Part shown: piece after piece, positions 38,751 through 50,660 of the stretch
How the letters are laid out: each line of letters starts with the position of its first letter
Position numbering within the stretch: the stretch's first letter is position 1
Assembly (NCBI GenBank): GCA_963995525.1
Contig: OZ023207.1
Location: 617,501-681,500, forward strand
Direction of reading: 5' to 3'
DNA: 64,000 nucleotides
Origin: Escarpia spicata
Lineage: Eukaryota > Annelida > Polychaeta > Sabellida > Siboglinidae
The notes under the pieces: model-generated
The model's input: the letters and a program-made list of their open reading frames with translations, nothing else
What the model was told of the DNA's origin: nothing
Databases searched by the model: none
Program-made: the position numbers and the translations under genes

Positions 38751-39095
38751 TTCATGTGTTCCGTACACTGGGTTGTCATGTGTTCCGTACACTGGGTTGT
38801 CATGAGCTCCGTACACTGGGTTGTCATGAGCTCCGTACACTGGGTTGTCATGAGCTCCGTACACTGGGTTGTCATGAGCTCCGTACACTGGGTTGTCATG
38901 AGCTCCGTACACTGGGTTGTCATGTGTTCCGTACACTGGGTTGTCATGTGTTCCGTACACTGGGTTGTCATGTGTTCCGTACACTGGGTTGTCATGAGCT
39001 CCGTACACTGGGTTGTCATGAGCTCCGTACACTGGGTTGTCATGAGCTCCGTACACTGGGTTGTCATGAGCTCCGTACACTGGGTTGTCATGTGG
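38751..39095 (-). repeat. 24-bp in-frame array encoding HDNPVYG(A/T), about 14 copies
   Basis: Unit CTCCGTACACTGGGTTGTCA + TGAG on +. Read on the minus strand it encodes the octapeptide HDNPVYGA or HDNPVYGT. A and T forms come in blocks (2 T, 5 A, 3 T, 4 A). The frame is open for 245 codons, preceded by KVSMENNSETP and followed by the LINE tail. NPxY is a known PTB-domain ligand and endocytosis motif. Whether it is expressed cannot be told from sequence. Confidence 0.85.
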
Positions 39096-39330
39096 CGTTT
39101 CAGAGTTGTTTTCCATTGAGACTTTGGTGGTCACATGCTATAAGGCCAGAAGTTCTTTCGCAATCTTAGTCCAGCTGTGCAAGTCCTTCACAGATAGTTG
39201 TCTTACAATCACAGCTGTCAAACTTCTCATGTATCTTACGTACATTTACACACATTATGTTACCAACAAATTCTCTTACATTTCCATAACAATCAAAATT
39301 CACTAAACAAACTCACGTAAAACTCGATCG

Positions 39331-39561
39331 CCGGCAGCGACTACCCGTAGCTCTGCAGTTACTGTAAAATCGATATTGTGTCGAGGCGTCGCAAACACGC
39401 ATAGAGTCCCTGTGTAAAGCGTTATCTTTATACAGGGACTCTATGCGCACGCTAACGATAGCGTTATTGTACAGAATTTCTGTGAAGCTCATTTACTTAG
39501 CGACACCTTGACACAATATCAATTTTATGACAACCACAGAGCTACGGGTAGTTGCCACCGG
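39331..39561. mobile_element. Palindromic MITE-like element with nested hairpin
   Basis: The ends CCGGCAGCGACTACCCGTAG and the inverse of CTACGGGTAGTTGCCACCGG begin imperfect inverted repeats of about 60 bp that also pair CGATATTGTGTCGAGG with the inverse of CTTGACACAATATC. Inside, at 39399-39446, GCATAGAGTCCCTGT and ACAGGGACTCTATGC form a perfect 15-bp stem. No obvious target duplication is seen. Confidence 0.75.
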
Positions 39562-40575
39562 ATTAACGTAGCATGTGTATAATTATGTAAGATATGTGAC
39601 GAAAAGTTGTGGGTGGTCATTTAGAAAAGATCGCCCCGGTGAATCATGCCCATGACCCGTTGACGCGTGGGCCAAAGCGTCCCTCCTGCTTTTGTTGTAA
39701 AATCTGACATGGGACCCATTCTAACTAGCCGTTGTTATTGTAATAATTTGGAAATTGGATCCAACTTGCGTATTTTAACTGGTAAATGAATTATTATATT
39801 ACTTGCTTATTACGATCATATTTTGTTAATGTAATCACTCAGAAGTATCCATACACAACATGAGCCGAATCGTCTGTCCTTAGATTTCCTCCGTTTTGAA
39901 TTCCCGCTATCACGTGGGCCGAAACATCCGACACTGCACTGCAGGGCCTCACCCAGGATCAAATGACGAGTGGTCTCTAGGTGAGGCCCTGTCGCACTGA
40001 AGGTTTTTGTGAAGTGGGCTGAAACATCCCAGAATTGTCACCTTCCCTAAAGGCGCCATCTTAAATGTTGTCTTCTAATGTTGTAGATTTACCACATTTC
40101 CTGGCCATAGCACAGGTTTCTTTTTGAAAAAAATTTCAGGTTTTTTTAATCCAGTGGATGTTCGCATAGCTGTGACCTCACAGGTCAGGGAATAGGGGTT
40201 AATCAGTACAGTTTAGAAATCAGATAGTCTATCGATAGGCATGAAGCCTTAAGTCATCAGCTGCCAAAACAAAGTACGTTTCGCAAAGCTTAATCAAGGG
40301 TCGACTGGGTGATGATCCCGGGTTGTTGATATTCGCAACAACAGTTTTTGTACGTTGCCAAGTATCTTCATTTGTTTGTATGCTACTGATATTAACATGG
40401 TACTTGTAATTATTGACAACATATTTATATCGGTATAGATGACAGACCCGTTAGTGTTGTTTCGCGAAAGCAACATAAAGGGTGTGATTTTGCCAGAGAA
40501 ATTTGTCGAAAGAATTCCACAGATGCGCTCATGCGATGGGTTTTATGCCGAGGCCTGACTTTTATTATGACATTG
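39562..40575. other. No feature recognised
   Basis: Intronic sequence with no gene. A short palindromic phrase around 39950-39985 (GGGCCTCACC...GGTGAGGCCC) forms a local hairpin. Confidence 0.5.
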
Positions 40576-43500
40576 TCATATGTCGTTTACTAGTTGCGTG
40601 ACAGCGCTGCACACAACAGTTAGTTGTCAGCATGACTATCATCAACAATATCATTATCATATGTCGTTTACTAGTTGCGTGACTGCACATAACAGTTAGT
40701 TGTCAGCATGACTATCATCAACAATATCATTATCATGTCGTTTACTAGTTGCGTGACTGCACATAACAGTTAGTTGTCAGCATGACTATCACCAACAATA
40801 TCATTATCGTATGTCGTTTACTAGTTGCGTGACAGCGCTGCATACAACAGTTGTCAGCATGACTATCATCAACAATATCATTGTCGTTTACTAGTTGCGT
40901 GACAGCGCTGCACACAACAGTTAGTTGTCAGCATGACCATCATCAACAATATCATTATCATATGTCGTTTACTAGTTGCGTGACTGCACATAACAGTTAG
41001 TTGTCAGCATGACTATCATCAACAATATCATTATCATGTCGTTTACTAGTTGCGTGACTGCACATAACAGTTAGTTGTCAGCATGACTATCACCAACAAT
41101 ATCATTATCGTATGTCGTTTACTAGTTGCGTGACAGCGCTGCATACAACAGTTAGTTGTCAGCATGACTATCATCAACAATATCATTATCATATGTCGTT
41201 TACTAGTTGCGTGACTGCACATAACAGTTAGTTGTCAGCATGACTATCATCAACAATATCATTATCATATGTCGTTTACTAGTTGCGTGACAGCGCTGCA
41301 TACAACAGTTAGTTGTCAGCATGACTATCATCAACAATATCATTGTCGTTTACTAGTTGCGTGACAGCGCTGCACACAGCAGTTAGTTGTCAGCATGACT
41401 ATCATCAACAATATCATTGTCATATGTCGTTTACTAGTTGCGTGACAGCGCTGCACACAACAGTTAGTTGTCAGCATGACTATCATCAACAATATAATTG
41501 TCGTACGTCGTTTACTAGTTGCATGACAGCGCTGCACACAACAGTTAGTTGTCAGCATGACTATCACCAACAATATCATTATCGTATGTCGTTTACTAGT
41601 TGCGTGACAGCGCTGCATACAACAGTTAGTTGTCAGCATGACTATCATCAACAATAGCATTGTCGTATATCGTTTACTAGTTGCGTGACTGCACATAACA
41701 GTTAGTTGTCAGCATGACTATCATCAACAATATAATTATCATGTGTCGTTTACTAGTTGCGTGACTGCACATAACAGTTAGTTGTCAGCATGACTATCAT
41801 CAACAATATAATTATCATGTGTCGTTTACTAGTTGCGTGACTGCACATAACAGTTAGTTGTCAGCATGACTATCATCAACAATATCATTATCGTATGTCG
41901 TTTACTAGTTGCGTGACAGCGCTGCATACAACAGTTGTCAGCATGACTATCATCAACAATATCATTATCATATGTCGTTTACTAGTTGCGTGACAGCGCT
42001 GAATACAACAGTTAGTTGTCAGCATGACTATCACCAACAATATCATTATCGTATGTCGTTTACTAGTTGCGTGACAGCGCTGCATACAACAGTTAGTTGT
42101 CAGCATGACTATCATCAACAATAGCATTGTCGTATATCGTTTACTAGTTGCGTGACTGCACATAACAGTTAGTTGTCAGCATGACTATCATCAACAATAT
42201 AATTATCATGTGTCGTTTACTAGTTGCGTGACTGCACATAACAGTTAGTTGTCAGCATGACTATCATCAACAATATCATTATCATATGTCGTTTACTAGT
42301 TGCGTGACTGCACATAACAGTTAGTTGTCAGCATGACTATCACCAACAATATCATTATCGTATGTCGTTTACTAGTTGCGTGACAGCGCTGAATACAACA
42401 GTTAGTTGTCAGCATGACTATCATCAACAATATCATTGTCGTATGTCGTTTATTAGTTGCGCGACAGCGCTGCACACAACAGTTAGTTGTCAGCATGACT
42501 ATCATCAACAATATCATTATCATATGTCGTTTACTAGTTTCGTGACTGCACATAACAGTTAGTTGTCAGCATGACTATCACCAACAATATCATTATCGTA
42601 TGTCGTTTACTAGTTGCGTGACAGCGCTGCATACAACAGTTGTCAGCATGACTATCATCAACAATATCATTGTCGTTTACTAGTTGCGTGACAGCGCTGC
42701 ACACAACAGTTAGTTTTCAGCATGAAAATCATCAACAATATCATTGTCATATGTCGTTTACTAGTTGCGTGACAGCGCTGCACACAACAGTTAGTTGTCA
42801 GCATGACTATCATCAACAATATCATTATCATATGTCGTTTACTAGTTGCGTGACTGCACATAACAGTTAGTTGTCAGCATGACTATCATCAACAATATCA
42901 TTATCATGTCGTTTACTAGTTGCGTGACTGCACATAACAGTTAGTTGTCAGCATGACTATCACCAACAATATCATTATCGTATGTCGTTTACTAGTTGCG
43001 TGACAGCGCTGCATACAACAGTTGTCAGCATGACTATCATCAACAATATCATTGTCGTATGTCGTTTACTAGTTGCGTGACAGCGCTGCACACAACAGTT
43101 AGTTGTCAGCATGACCATCATCAACAATATCATTATCATATGTCGTTTACTAGTTGCGTGACTGCATATAACAGTTAGTTGTCAGCATGACTATCATCAA
43201 CAATATCATTATCATGTCGTTTACTAGTTGCGTAACTGCACATAACAGTTAGTTGCCAGCATGACTATCACCAACAATATCATTATCGTATGTCGTTTAC
43301 TAGTTGCGTGACAGCGCTGCATACAACAGTTAGTTGTCAGCATGACTATCATCAACAATATCATTGTCGTATGTCGTTTACTAGTTGCGTGACTGCACAT
43401 AACAGTTAGTTGTCAGCATGACTATCATCAACAATATAATTATCATATGTCGTTTACTAGTTGCGTGACTGCACATAACAGTTAGTTGTCAGCATGACTA

Positions 43501-45110
43501 TCATCAACAATATCATTATCATATGTCGTTTACTAGTTGCGTGACTACACATAACAGTTAGTTGTCAGCATGACTATCACCAACAATATCATTATCGTAT
43601 GTCGTTTACTAGTTGCGTGACAGCGCTGCATACAACAGTTAGTTGTCAGCATGACTATCATCAACAATATCATTGTCGTATGTCGTTTACTAGTTGCGTG
43701 ACAGCGCTGCACACAACAGTTAGTTGTCAGCATGACTATCATCAACAATATCATTGTCATATGTCGTTTACTAGTTGCGTGACAGCGCTGCACACAACAG
43801 TTAGTTGTCAGCATGACTATCATCAACAATATAATTGTCGTATGTCGTTTACTAGTTGCGTGACAGCGCTGCACACAACAGTTAGTTGTCAGCATGACTA
43901 TCATCAACAATATAATTGTCGTACGTCGTTTACTAGTTGCATGACAGCGCTGCACACAACAGTTAGTTGTCAGCATGACTATCACCAACAATATCATTAT
44001 CGTATGTCGTTTACTAGTTGCGTGACAGCGCTGCATACAACAGTTAGTTGTCAGCATGACTATCATCAACAATATCATTGTCGTATATCGTTTACTAGTT
44101 GCGTGACTGCACATAACAGTTAGTTGTCAGCATGACTATCATCAACAATATAATTATCATATGTCGTTTACTAGTTGCGTGACTGCACATAACAGTTAGT
44201 TGTCAGCATGACTATCATCAACAATATCATTATCATATGTCGTTTACTAGTTGCGTGACTGCACATAACAGTTAGTTGTCAGCATGACTATCACCAACAA
44301 TATCATTATCGTATGTCGTTTACTAGTTGCGTGACAGCGCTGAATACAACAGTTAGTTGTCAGCATGACTATCATCAACAATATCATTGTCGTATGTCGT
44401 TTATTAGTTGCGCGACAGCGCTGCACACAACAGTTAGTTGTCAGCATGACTATCATCAACAATATCATTATCATATGTCGTTTACTAGTTTCGTGACTGC
44501 ACATAACAGTTAGTTGTCAGCATGACTATCACCAACAATATCATTATCGTATGTCGTTTACTAGTTGCGTGACAGCGCTGCATACAACAGTTGTCAGCAT
44601 GACTATCATCAACAATATCATTGTCGTTTACTAGTTGCGTGACAGCGCTGCACACAACAGTTAGTTTTCAGCATGAAAATCATCAACAATATCATTGTCA
44701 TATGTCGTTTACTAGTTGCGTGACAGCGCTGCACACAACAGTTAGTTGTCAGCATGACCATCATCAACAATATCATTGTCGTATGTCGTTTACTAGTTGC
44801 GTGTCAGCACTGCACACAACAGTTAGTTGTCAGCATGACTATCATCAACAATATAATTGTCGTATGTCGTTTACTAGTTGCGTGACAGCACTGCACACAA
44901 CAGTTAGTTGTCAGCATGACTATCATCAACAATATCATTGTCGTATGTCGTTTACTAGTTGCGTGACAGCACTGCACACAACAGTTAGTTGTCAGCATGA
45001 CTATCATCAACAATATCATTGTCGTACGTCACGCAACTAGTTGCGTGACAGCGCTGCACACAACAGTTAGTTGTCAGCATGACTATCATCAACAATATCA
45101 TTATCATACA
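40576..45110. repeat. 76/81-bp minisatellite, about 58 copies, with about 1.95-kb higher-order duplication
   Basis: The unit contains TCGTTTACTAGTTGCGTGAC, (AGCGC)TGCA(C/T)A, CAACAGTTAGTTGTCAGCAT and GACTATCATCAACAATATCA. Long units carry AGCGCTGCA(C/T)ACAAC; short units carry TGCACATAAC. Rare variants such as TTTTCAGCATGAAAATC (42712 and 44663) and GTTGCGCGACAGC (42456 and 44407) recur exactly 1951 bp apart, showing that a block was duplicated whole. Confidence 0.96.
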
Positions 45111-45570
45111 GGCTGTGTATCGACTGGGAAAATGTTCTGTGGACGCATCCTGCCAGTGTGTATTGTGGCTCGATCATTTGATTTAATTTATTTTTAGATG
45201 TTGGATTAAAATACTATGAATGAATTAAGTTATTTACATGAAACAATGCTTTAAGGTAGAGTAAATTAACATAATGTAAATTAACTAAAAATGTGTGTAT
45301 ATTAGATAGAAACAGAATACATACATACAAACCAAAAGTATTTGTGTATATTAGATAGAAACAACACATACATACAAACCAAAAGTATTTGCAGAACTTG
45401 TAGTAAAAAGTCTTTCCGACCTGCTCTGCGAATATGGGATTTTTATTCGCAGAGCTGTGACATCACATCTCTGCGAATAGTTGCAAGAATTTATCTTAAT
45501 TCATATACACATAGCTAATCAGCAAAGTTACAAATCAGAAAAAAAACAATAAATTTTCTTCAGAAATTAA
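45111..45570. other. Spacer with small duplication and hairpin
   Basis: GTGTGTATATTAGATAGAAA...ACCAAAAGTATTT is duplicated at 45291 and 45341. CTCTGCGAATA...TATTCGCAGAG (45424-45454) is an 11-bp stem, and CTCTGCGAATA occurs once more at 45469. No gene is seen. Confidence 0.7.
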
Positions 45571-48262
45571 AAAGCAGTACTTACACATTATACAGAAACA
45601 GATGATGACAGATCACACAAATACAAACCAATGATAAAAGCAGTACTTGCACATTTTACAGAAACAGATGATGACAGATCACACAAATACAAACCAATGA
45701 TAAAAGCAGTACTTGCACATTATACAGAAACAGATGATGACAGATCACACAAATACAAACCAATGATAAAAGCAGTACTTGCACATTATACAGAAACAGA
45801 TGATGACAGATCACACAAATACAAACCAATGATAACATCAGTACTTGCACATTATACAGAAACAGATGATGACAGATCACACAAATACAAACCAATGATA
45901 AAAGCAGTACTTGCACATTTTACAGAAACAGATGATGACAGATCACACAAATACAAACCAATGATAAAAGCAGTACTTGCACATTATACAGAAACAGATG
46001 ATGACAGATCACACAAATACAAACCAATGATAAAAGCAGTACTTGCACATTATACAGAAACAGATGATGACAGATCACACAAATACAAACCAATGATAAA
46101 AGCAGTACTTGCACATTATACAGAAACAGATGATTACAGGTCACACAAATACAAACCAACGATAAAAGCAGTACTTGCACATTATACAGAAACAGATGAT
46201 GACAGATCACACAAATACAAACCAATGATAACATCAGTACTTGCACATTATACAGAAACAGATGATGACAGATCACACAAATACAAACCAATGATAAAAG
46301 CAGTACTTGCACATTATACAGAAACAGATGATGACAGATCACACAAATACAAACCAATGATAAAAGCAGTACTTGCACATTATACAGAAACAGATGATGA
46401 CAGATCACACAAATACAAACCAATGATAAAAGCAGTACTTGCACATTATACAGAAACAGATGATGACAGATCACACAAATACAAACCAATGATAACATCA
46501 GTACTTGCACATTATACAGAAACAGATGATGACAGATCACACAAATACAAACCAATGATAAAAGCAGTACTTGCACATTATACAGAAACAGATGATGACA
46601 GATCACACAAATACAAACCAATGATAACATCAGTACTTGCACATTATACAGAAACAGATGATGACAGATCACACAAATACAAACCAATGATAACATCAGT
46701 ACTTGCACATTATACAGAAACAGATGATGACAGATCACACAAATACAAACCAATGATAAAAGCAGTACTTGCACATTATACAGAAACAGATGATGACAGA
46801 TCACACAAATACAAACCAATGATAACATCAGTACTTGCACATTATACAGAAACAGATGATGACAGATCACACAAATACAAACCAATGATAAAAGCAGTAC
46901 TTGCACATTATACAGAAACAGATGATGACAGATCACACAAATACAAACCAATGATAACATCAGTACTTGCACATTATACAGAAACAGATGATGACAGATC
47001 ACACAAATACAAACCAATGATAAAAGCAGTACTTGCACATTATACAGAAACAGATGATGACAGATCACACAAATACAAACCAATGATAACATCAGTACTT
47101 GCACATTATACAGAAACAGATGATGACAGATCACACAAATACAAACCAATGATAAAAGCAGTACTTGCACATTATACAGAAACAGATGATGACAGATCAC
47201 ACAAATACAAACCAATGATAACATCAGTACTTGCACATTATACAGAAACAGATGATGACAGATCACACAAATACAAACCAATGATAAAAGCAGTACTTGC
47301 ACATTATACAGAAACAGATGATGACAGATCACACAAATACAAACCAATGATAACATCAGTACTTGCACATTATACAGAAACAGATGATGACAGATCACAC
47401 AAATACAAACCAATGATAACATCAGTACTTGCACATTATACAGAAACAGATGATGACAGATCACACAAATACAAACCAATGATAAAAGCAGTACTTGCAC
47501 ATTATACAGAAACAGATGATGACAGATCACACAAATACAAACCAATGATAACATCAGTACTTGCACATTATACAGAAACAGATGATGACAGATCACACAA
47601 ATACAAACCAATGATAAAAGCAGTACTTGCACATTATACAGAAACAGATGATGACAGATCACACAAATACAAACCAATGATAACATCAGTACTTGCACAT
47701 TATACAGAAACAGATGATGACAGATCACACAAATACAAACCAATGATAAAAGCAGTACTTGCACATTATACAGAAACAGATGATGACAGATCACACAAAT
47801 ACAAACCAATGATAACATCAGTACTTGCACATTATACAGAAACAGATGATGACAGATCACACAAATACAAACCAATGATAAAAGCAGTACTTGCACATTA
47901 TACAGAAACAGATGATGACAGATCACACAAATACAAACCAATGATAACATCAGTACTTGCACATTATACAGAAACAGATGATGACAGATCACACAAATAC
48001 AAACCAATGATAAAAGCAGTACTTGCACATTATACAGAAACAGATGATGACAGATCACACAAATACAAACCAATGATAACATCAGTACTTGCACATTATA
48101 CAGAAACAGATGATGACAGATCACACAAATACAAACCAATGATAACATCAGTACTTGCACATTATACAGAAACAGATGATGACAGATCACACAAATACAA
48201 ACCAATGATAAAAGCAGTACTTGCACATTATACAGAAACAGATGATTACAGGTCACATTAAT
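45571..48262. repeat. 66-bp minisatellite, about 41 copies, alternating dimer
   Basis: The 66-bp unit would encode 22 residues on + (from MIKAVLAHYT to DRSHKYKP), and an open frame also exists on the minus strand, giving 876- and 828-codon ORFs. Two forms differ at AATGATAAAAGCAG and AATGATAACATCAG. From about 46560 they alternate mostly one-to-one, a 132-bp higher-order unit. There is no start context, splice signal or domain support, so it is treated as a repeat. Confidence 0.95.
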
Positions 48263-48420
48263 ACCAGACCTGGGGCCGAAGTACTCGGTACTCGTGTACT
48301 TGAGTACATTTTTGAAGTACTCGTACTCATAAAACTTGTGGGTCATGTACTCGTACTCATACTCAGTGTACTCAGATTTTACGAGTACATCTGAGTACTT
48401 TCTCAATATGTACTGGGGAA
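48263..48420. other. GTACTC-rich segment, possible hAT subterminal region
   Basis: Dense copies of GTACTCGTACTCAT / GAGTAC in both orientations, capable of folding. Such sequence is often found near ends of hAT transposons, and a hAT C-terminus lies 0.7 kb downstream. The link is an inference. Confidence 0.4.
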
Positions 48421-49090
48421 AATTAATATATTTGGTTATAAAATGAAACTTTCCTGAAATATTTAAATGTTCAACTATTTTGTAAAGACTTATTTCTGAT
48501 AGAATACCACCTTACCATCCCTACACATAGTACATCCTCATTCTCTGATAACCATGACTTATGATACCCAAACATGGCAACAGGCAGCATCTTTTCCCAG
48601 TCAGAAACACCCTGTTAAGCAAACAATAATTGTAGGCTATTGGTTCAGGTCATAAACCTGTTTGTTTAATTAAGCCATCAGGATGTCCATAAAGAGCCAA
48701 TTAACAGTTAGACAGGAAATGCCTTTGATGTAGTCTGGAGACCATGCCACTTGACAGTGCTAACTGCTAAGAACAAGAACAGGACAGTGCTAACTGCTAA
48801 GAACAAGAACTGCCAGCCTTCCTCTGTAGAAGTAAGGTAGCTCAAGTCAGGCTGCCTCCTACACTAGTATAATCCCATGCCAGCAGCCTGGCTAAAAAGT
48901 CCAAAGGGGATGCTGAGCCTGTTATGTGGACATGTGCTAACCCTCTCAACAACTAGTAGTTTACGATAAGAAAATATAAATTGCAAACTTATAATATCAA
49001 CAGATTGCTGATTGTAGAGGTGAACGAATACCTCAATCAGCCATGTACAGATCGTCACAGTGACCCACTGCAGTTCTGAGTTTTCCAACT
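48421..49090. other. Spacer, no gene recognised
   Basis: Contains a 27-bp direct duplication GACAGTGCTAACTGCTAAGA + ACAAGAA at 48755 and 48783. Otherwise no signal. Confidence 0.5.
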
Positions 49091-49249
49091 GTGGCTCAGT
49101 TAGTCCCTCACCATCTCAGCATTCCAGCCTCATCAGCCCCAGTTGAAAGGGTATTTAGCATAGCCGAGAAAGTATTCTGCCCTGAACGGTGCAGCCTGAA
49201 AGACTCAACCTGTGAACAACTCATGTTCATTCAGTGCAATGGCAAATAG
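49091..49249 (+). pseudogene. hAT transposase C-terminal dimerisation fragment
   Basis: Reads VAQLVPHHLSIPASSAPVER, VFSIAEKVFCPERCSLKDS and TCEQLMFIQCNGK, then stops. IPASSAPVERVFS is the hallmark of the hAT C-terminal dimerisation domain found in BED-finger transposases. Only this about 52-residue tail is present; the upstream catalytic part is missing. A BED-like finger of possibly the same family occurs at 55389. Confidence 0.9.
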
Positions 49250-49410
49250 ATTATAAGATAATGATGCCACTGGAATGAATGCCAACGAATTGAATTTCAC
49301 CTCTCAAAGACAAGGTACACATCGCCTTTACATGACCTCTGAAATTGGTCAGAAACTCCTTCACTGCCCCACCTGTTGGCCAGTGAACCACCGAGAGCAG
49401 GGCTGAACCA

Positions 49411-50226
49411 TTGATGACTGAGACTCCTGTGTGTGATACATGCCTTGCTGACACTTCAACTTGAGGTGGTTTCTTTAGGATACATTGATGACTGAGACTC
49501 CTGTGTGTGATACATGCCTTGCTGACACTTCAACTTGAAGTGGTTTCTTTAGGATACATTGATGACTGAGACTCCTGTGTGTGATACATGCCTTGCTGAC
49601 ACTTCAACTTGAAGTGGTTTCTTTAGGATACATTGATGACTGAGACTCCTGTGTGTGATACATGCCTTGCTGACACTTCAACTTGAAGTGGTTTCTTTAG
49701 GATACATTGATGACTGAGACTCCTGTGTGTGATACATGCCTTGCTGACACTTCAACTTGAAGTGGTTTCTTTAGGATACATTGATGACTGAGACTCCTGT
49801 GTGTGATACATGCCTTGCTGACACTTCAACTTGAAGTGGTTTCTTTAGGATACATTGATGACTGAGACTCCTGTGTGTGATACATGCCTTGCTGACACTT
49901 CAACTTGAAGTGGTTTCTTTAGGATACATTGATGACTGCGACTCCTGTGTGTGATACATGCCTTGCTGACACTTCAACTTGAAGTGGTTTCTTTAGGATA
50001 CATTGATGACTGAGACTCCTGTGTGTGATACATGCCTTGCTGACACTTCAACTTGAGGTGGTTTCTTTAGGATACATTGATGACTGAGACTCCTGTGTGT
50101 GATACATGCCTTGCTGACACTTCAACTTGAGGTGGTTTCTTTAGGATACATTGATGACTGAGACTCCTGTGTGTGATACATGCCTTGCTGACACTTCAAC
50201 TTGAGGTGGTTTCTTTAGGATACATT
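49411..50226. repeat. 74-bp minisatellite, 11 copies
   Basis: The unit contains TTGATGACTGAGACTCCTGT, GTGTGATACATGCCTTGCTG and TGGTTTCTTTAGGATACA. Only ACTTGAAG/ACTTGAGG and one GACTGCG variant differ, so the array is young or well homogenised. Confidence 0.97.
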
Positions 50227-50318
50227 TCGTGTTTGAAACCCTCATTTCGCCAACCTCTGTGAACATTGATGTGGGAATGGGTGCCAACTCCTGTGAGAGA
50301 ATACCGTTGATGTCCATG

Positions 50319-50660
50319 TCACGGGAACTGACCTAAAGCCCTATGACCCTGGAGTAAATCAATCTTTGGGGGTATATGTGAAGGGGGTGCTTCTTGCTTT
50401 TGTCTTTTGAGATATCCCCGAATCTGTGTCGCAGAAGTGTAAGTTGAAACACAGTTTTTGTGACATGTTAAAGTGAAGTCTCTGATTTGATGTAGGTTTT
50501 CTTCAAGTTGTTGATGTTTGCCGTCCTTGTATATTTTACTGCATTTAGTGATTGTTTCAATCCTGCCTGGCCCAGATTCAATTAGCCTTTCTGCCCTGTC
50601 TTCACAGTGGAACTTCCACTTGAAGCAGCATTCTTCTACAGCGCACATGTACCTGCTCAA
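50319..50660 (-). pseudogene. Uncharacterised Cys/His-rich ORF fragment
   Basis: A 113-codon minus-strand frame outside any tandem array. It starts MSRYMCAVEECCFKWKFHCE and includes ERLIESGPGRIETITKCSKI, LTCHKNCVSTYTSATQI and YLKRQKQEAPPSHIP. The pattern CC...C, then CHKNCVSTYTS, resembles N-terminal Cys/His regions of large TE-associated invertebrate proteins, but I cannot name the family. It has normal amino-acid complexity and no repeats. It could be an exon or a transposon fragment within the Rab6 intron. Confidence 0.4.

Noticed and set aside
40576..45110. CRISPR-like regular array
   Set aside because: No unique spacers: the whole period is repeated, and the surrounding gene is eukaryotic.
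45631..48406. 876- and 828-codon ORFs as genes
   Set aside because: Both strands are open because the 66-bp unit is a multiple of 3 and lacks stops; no promoter, domain or splice signal.
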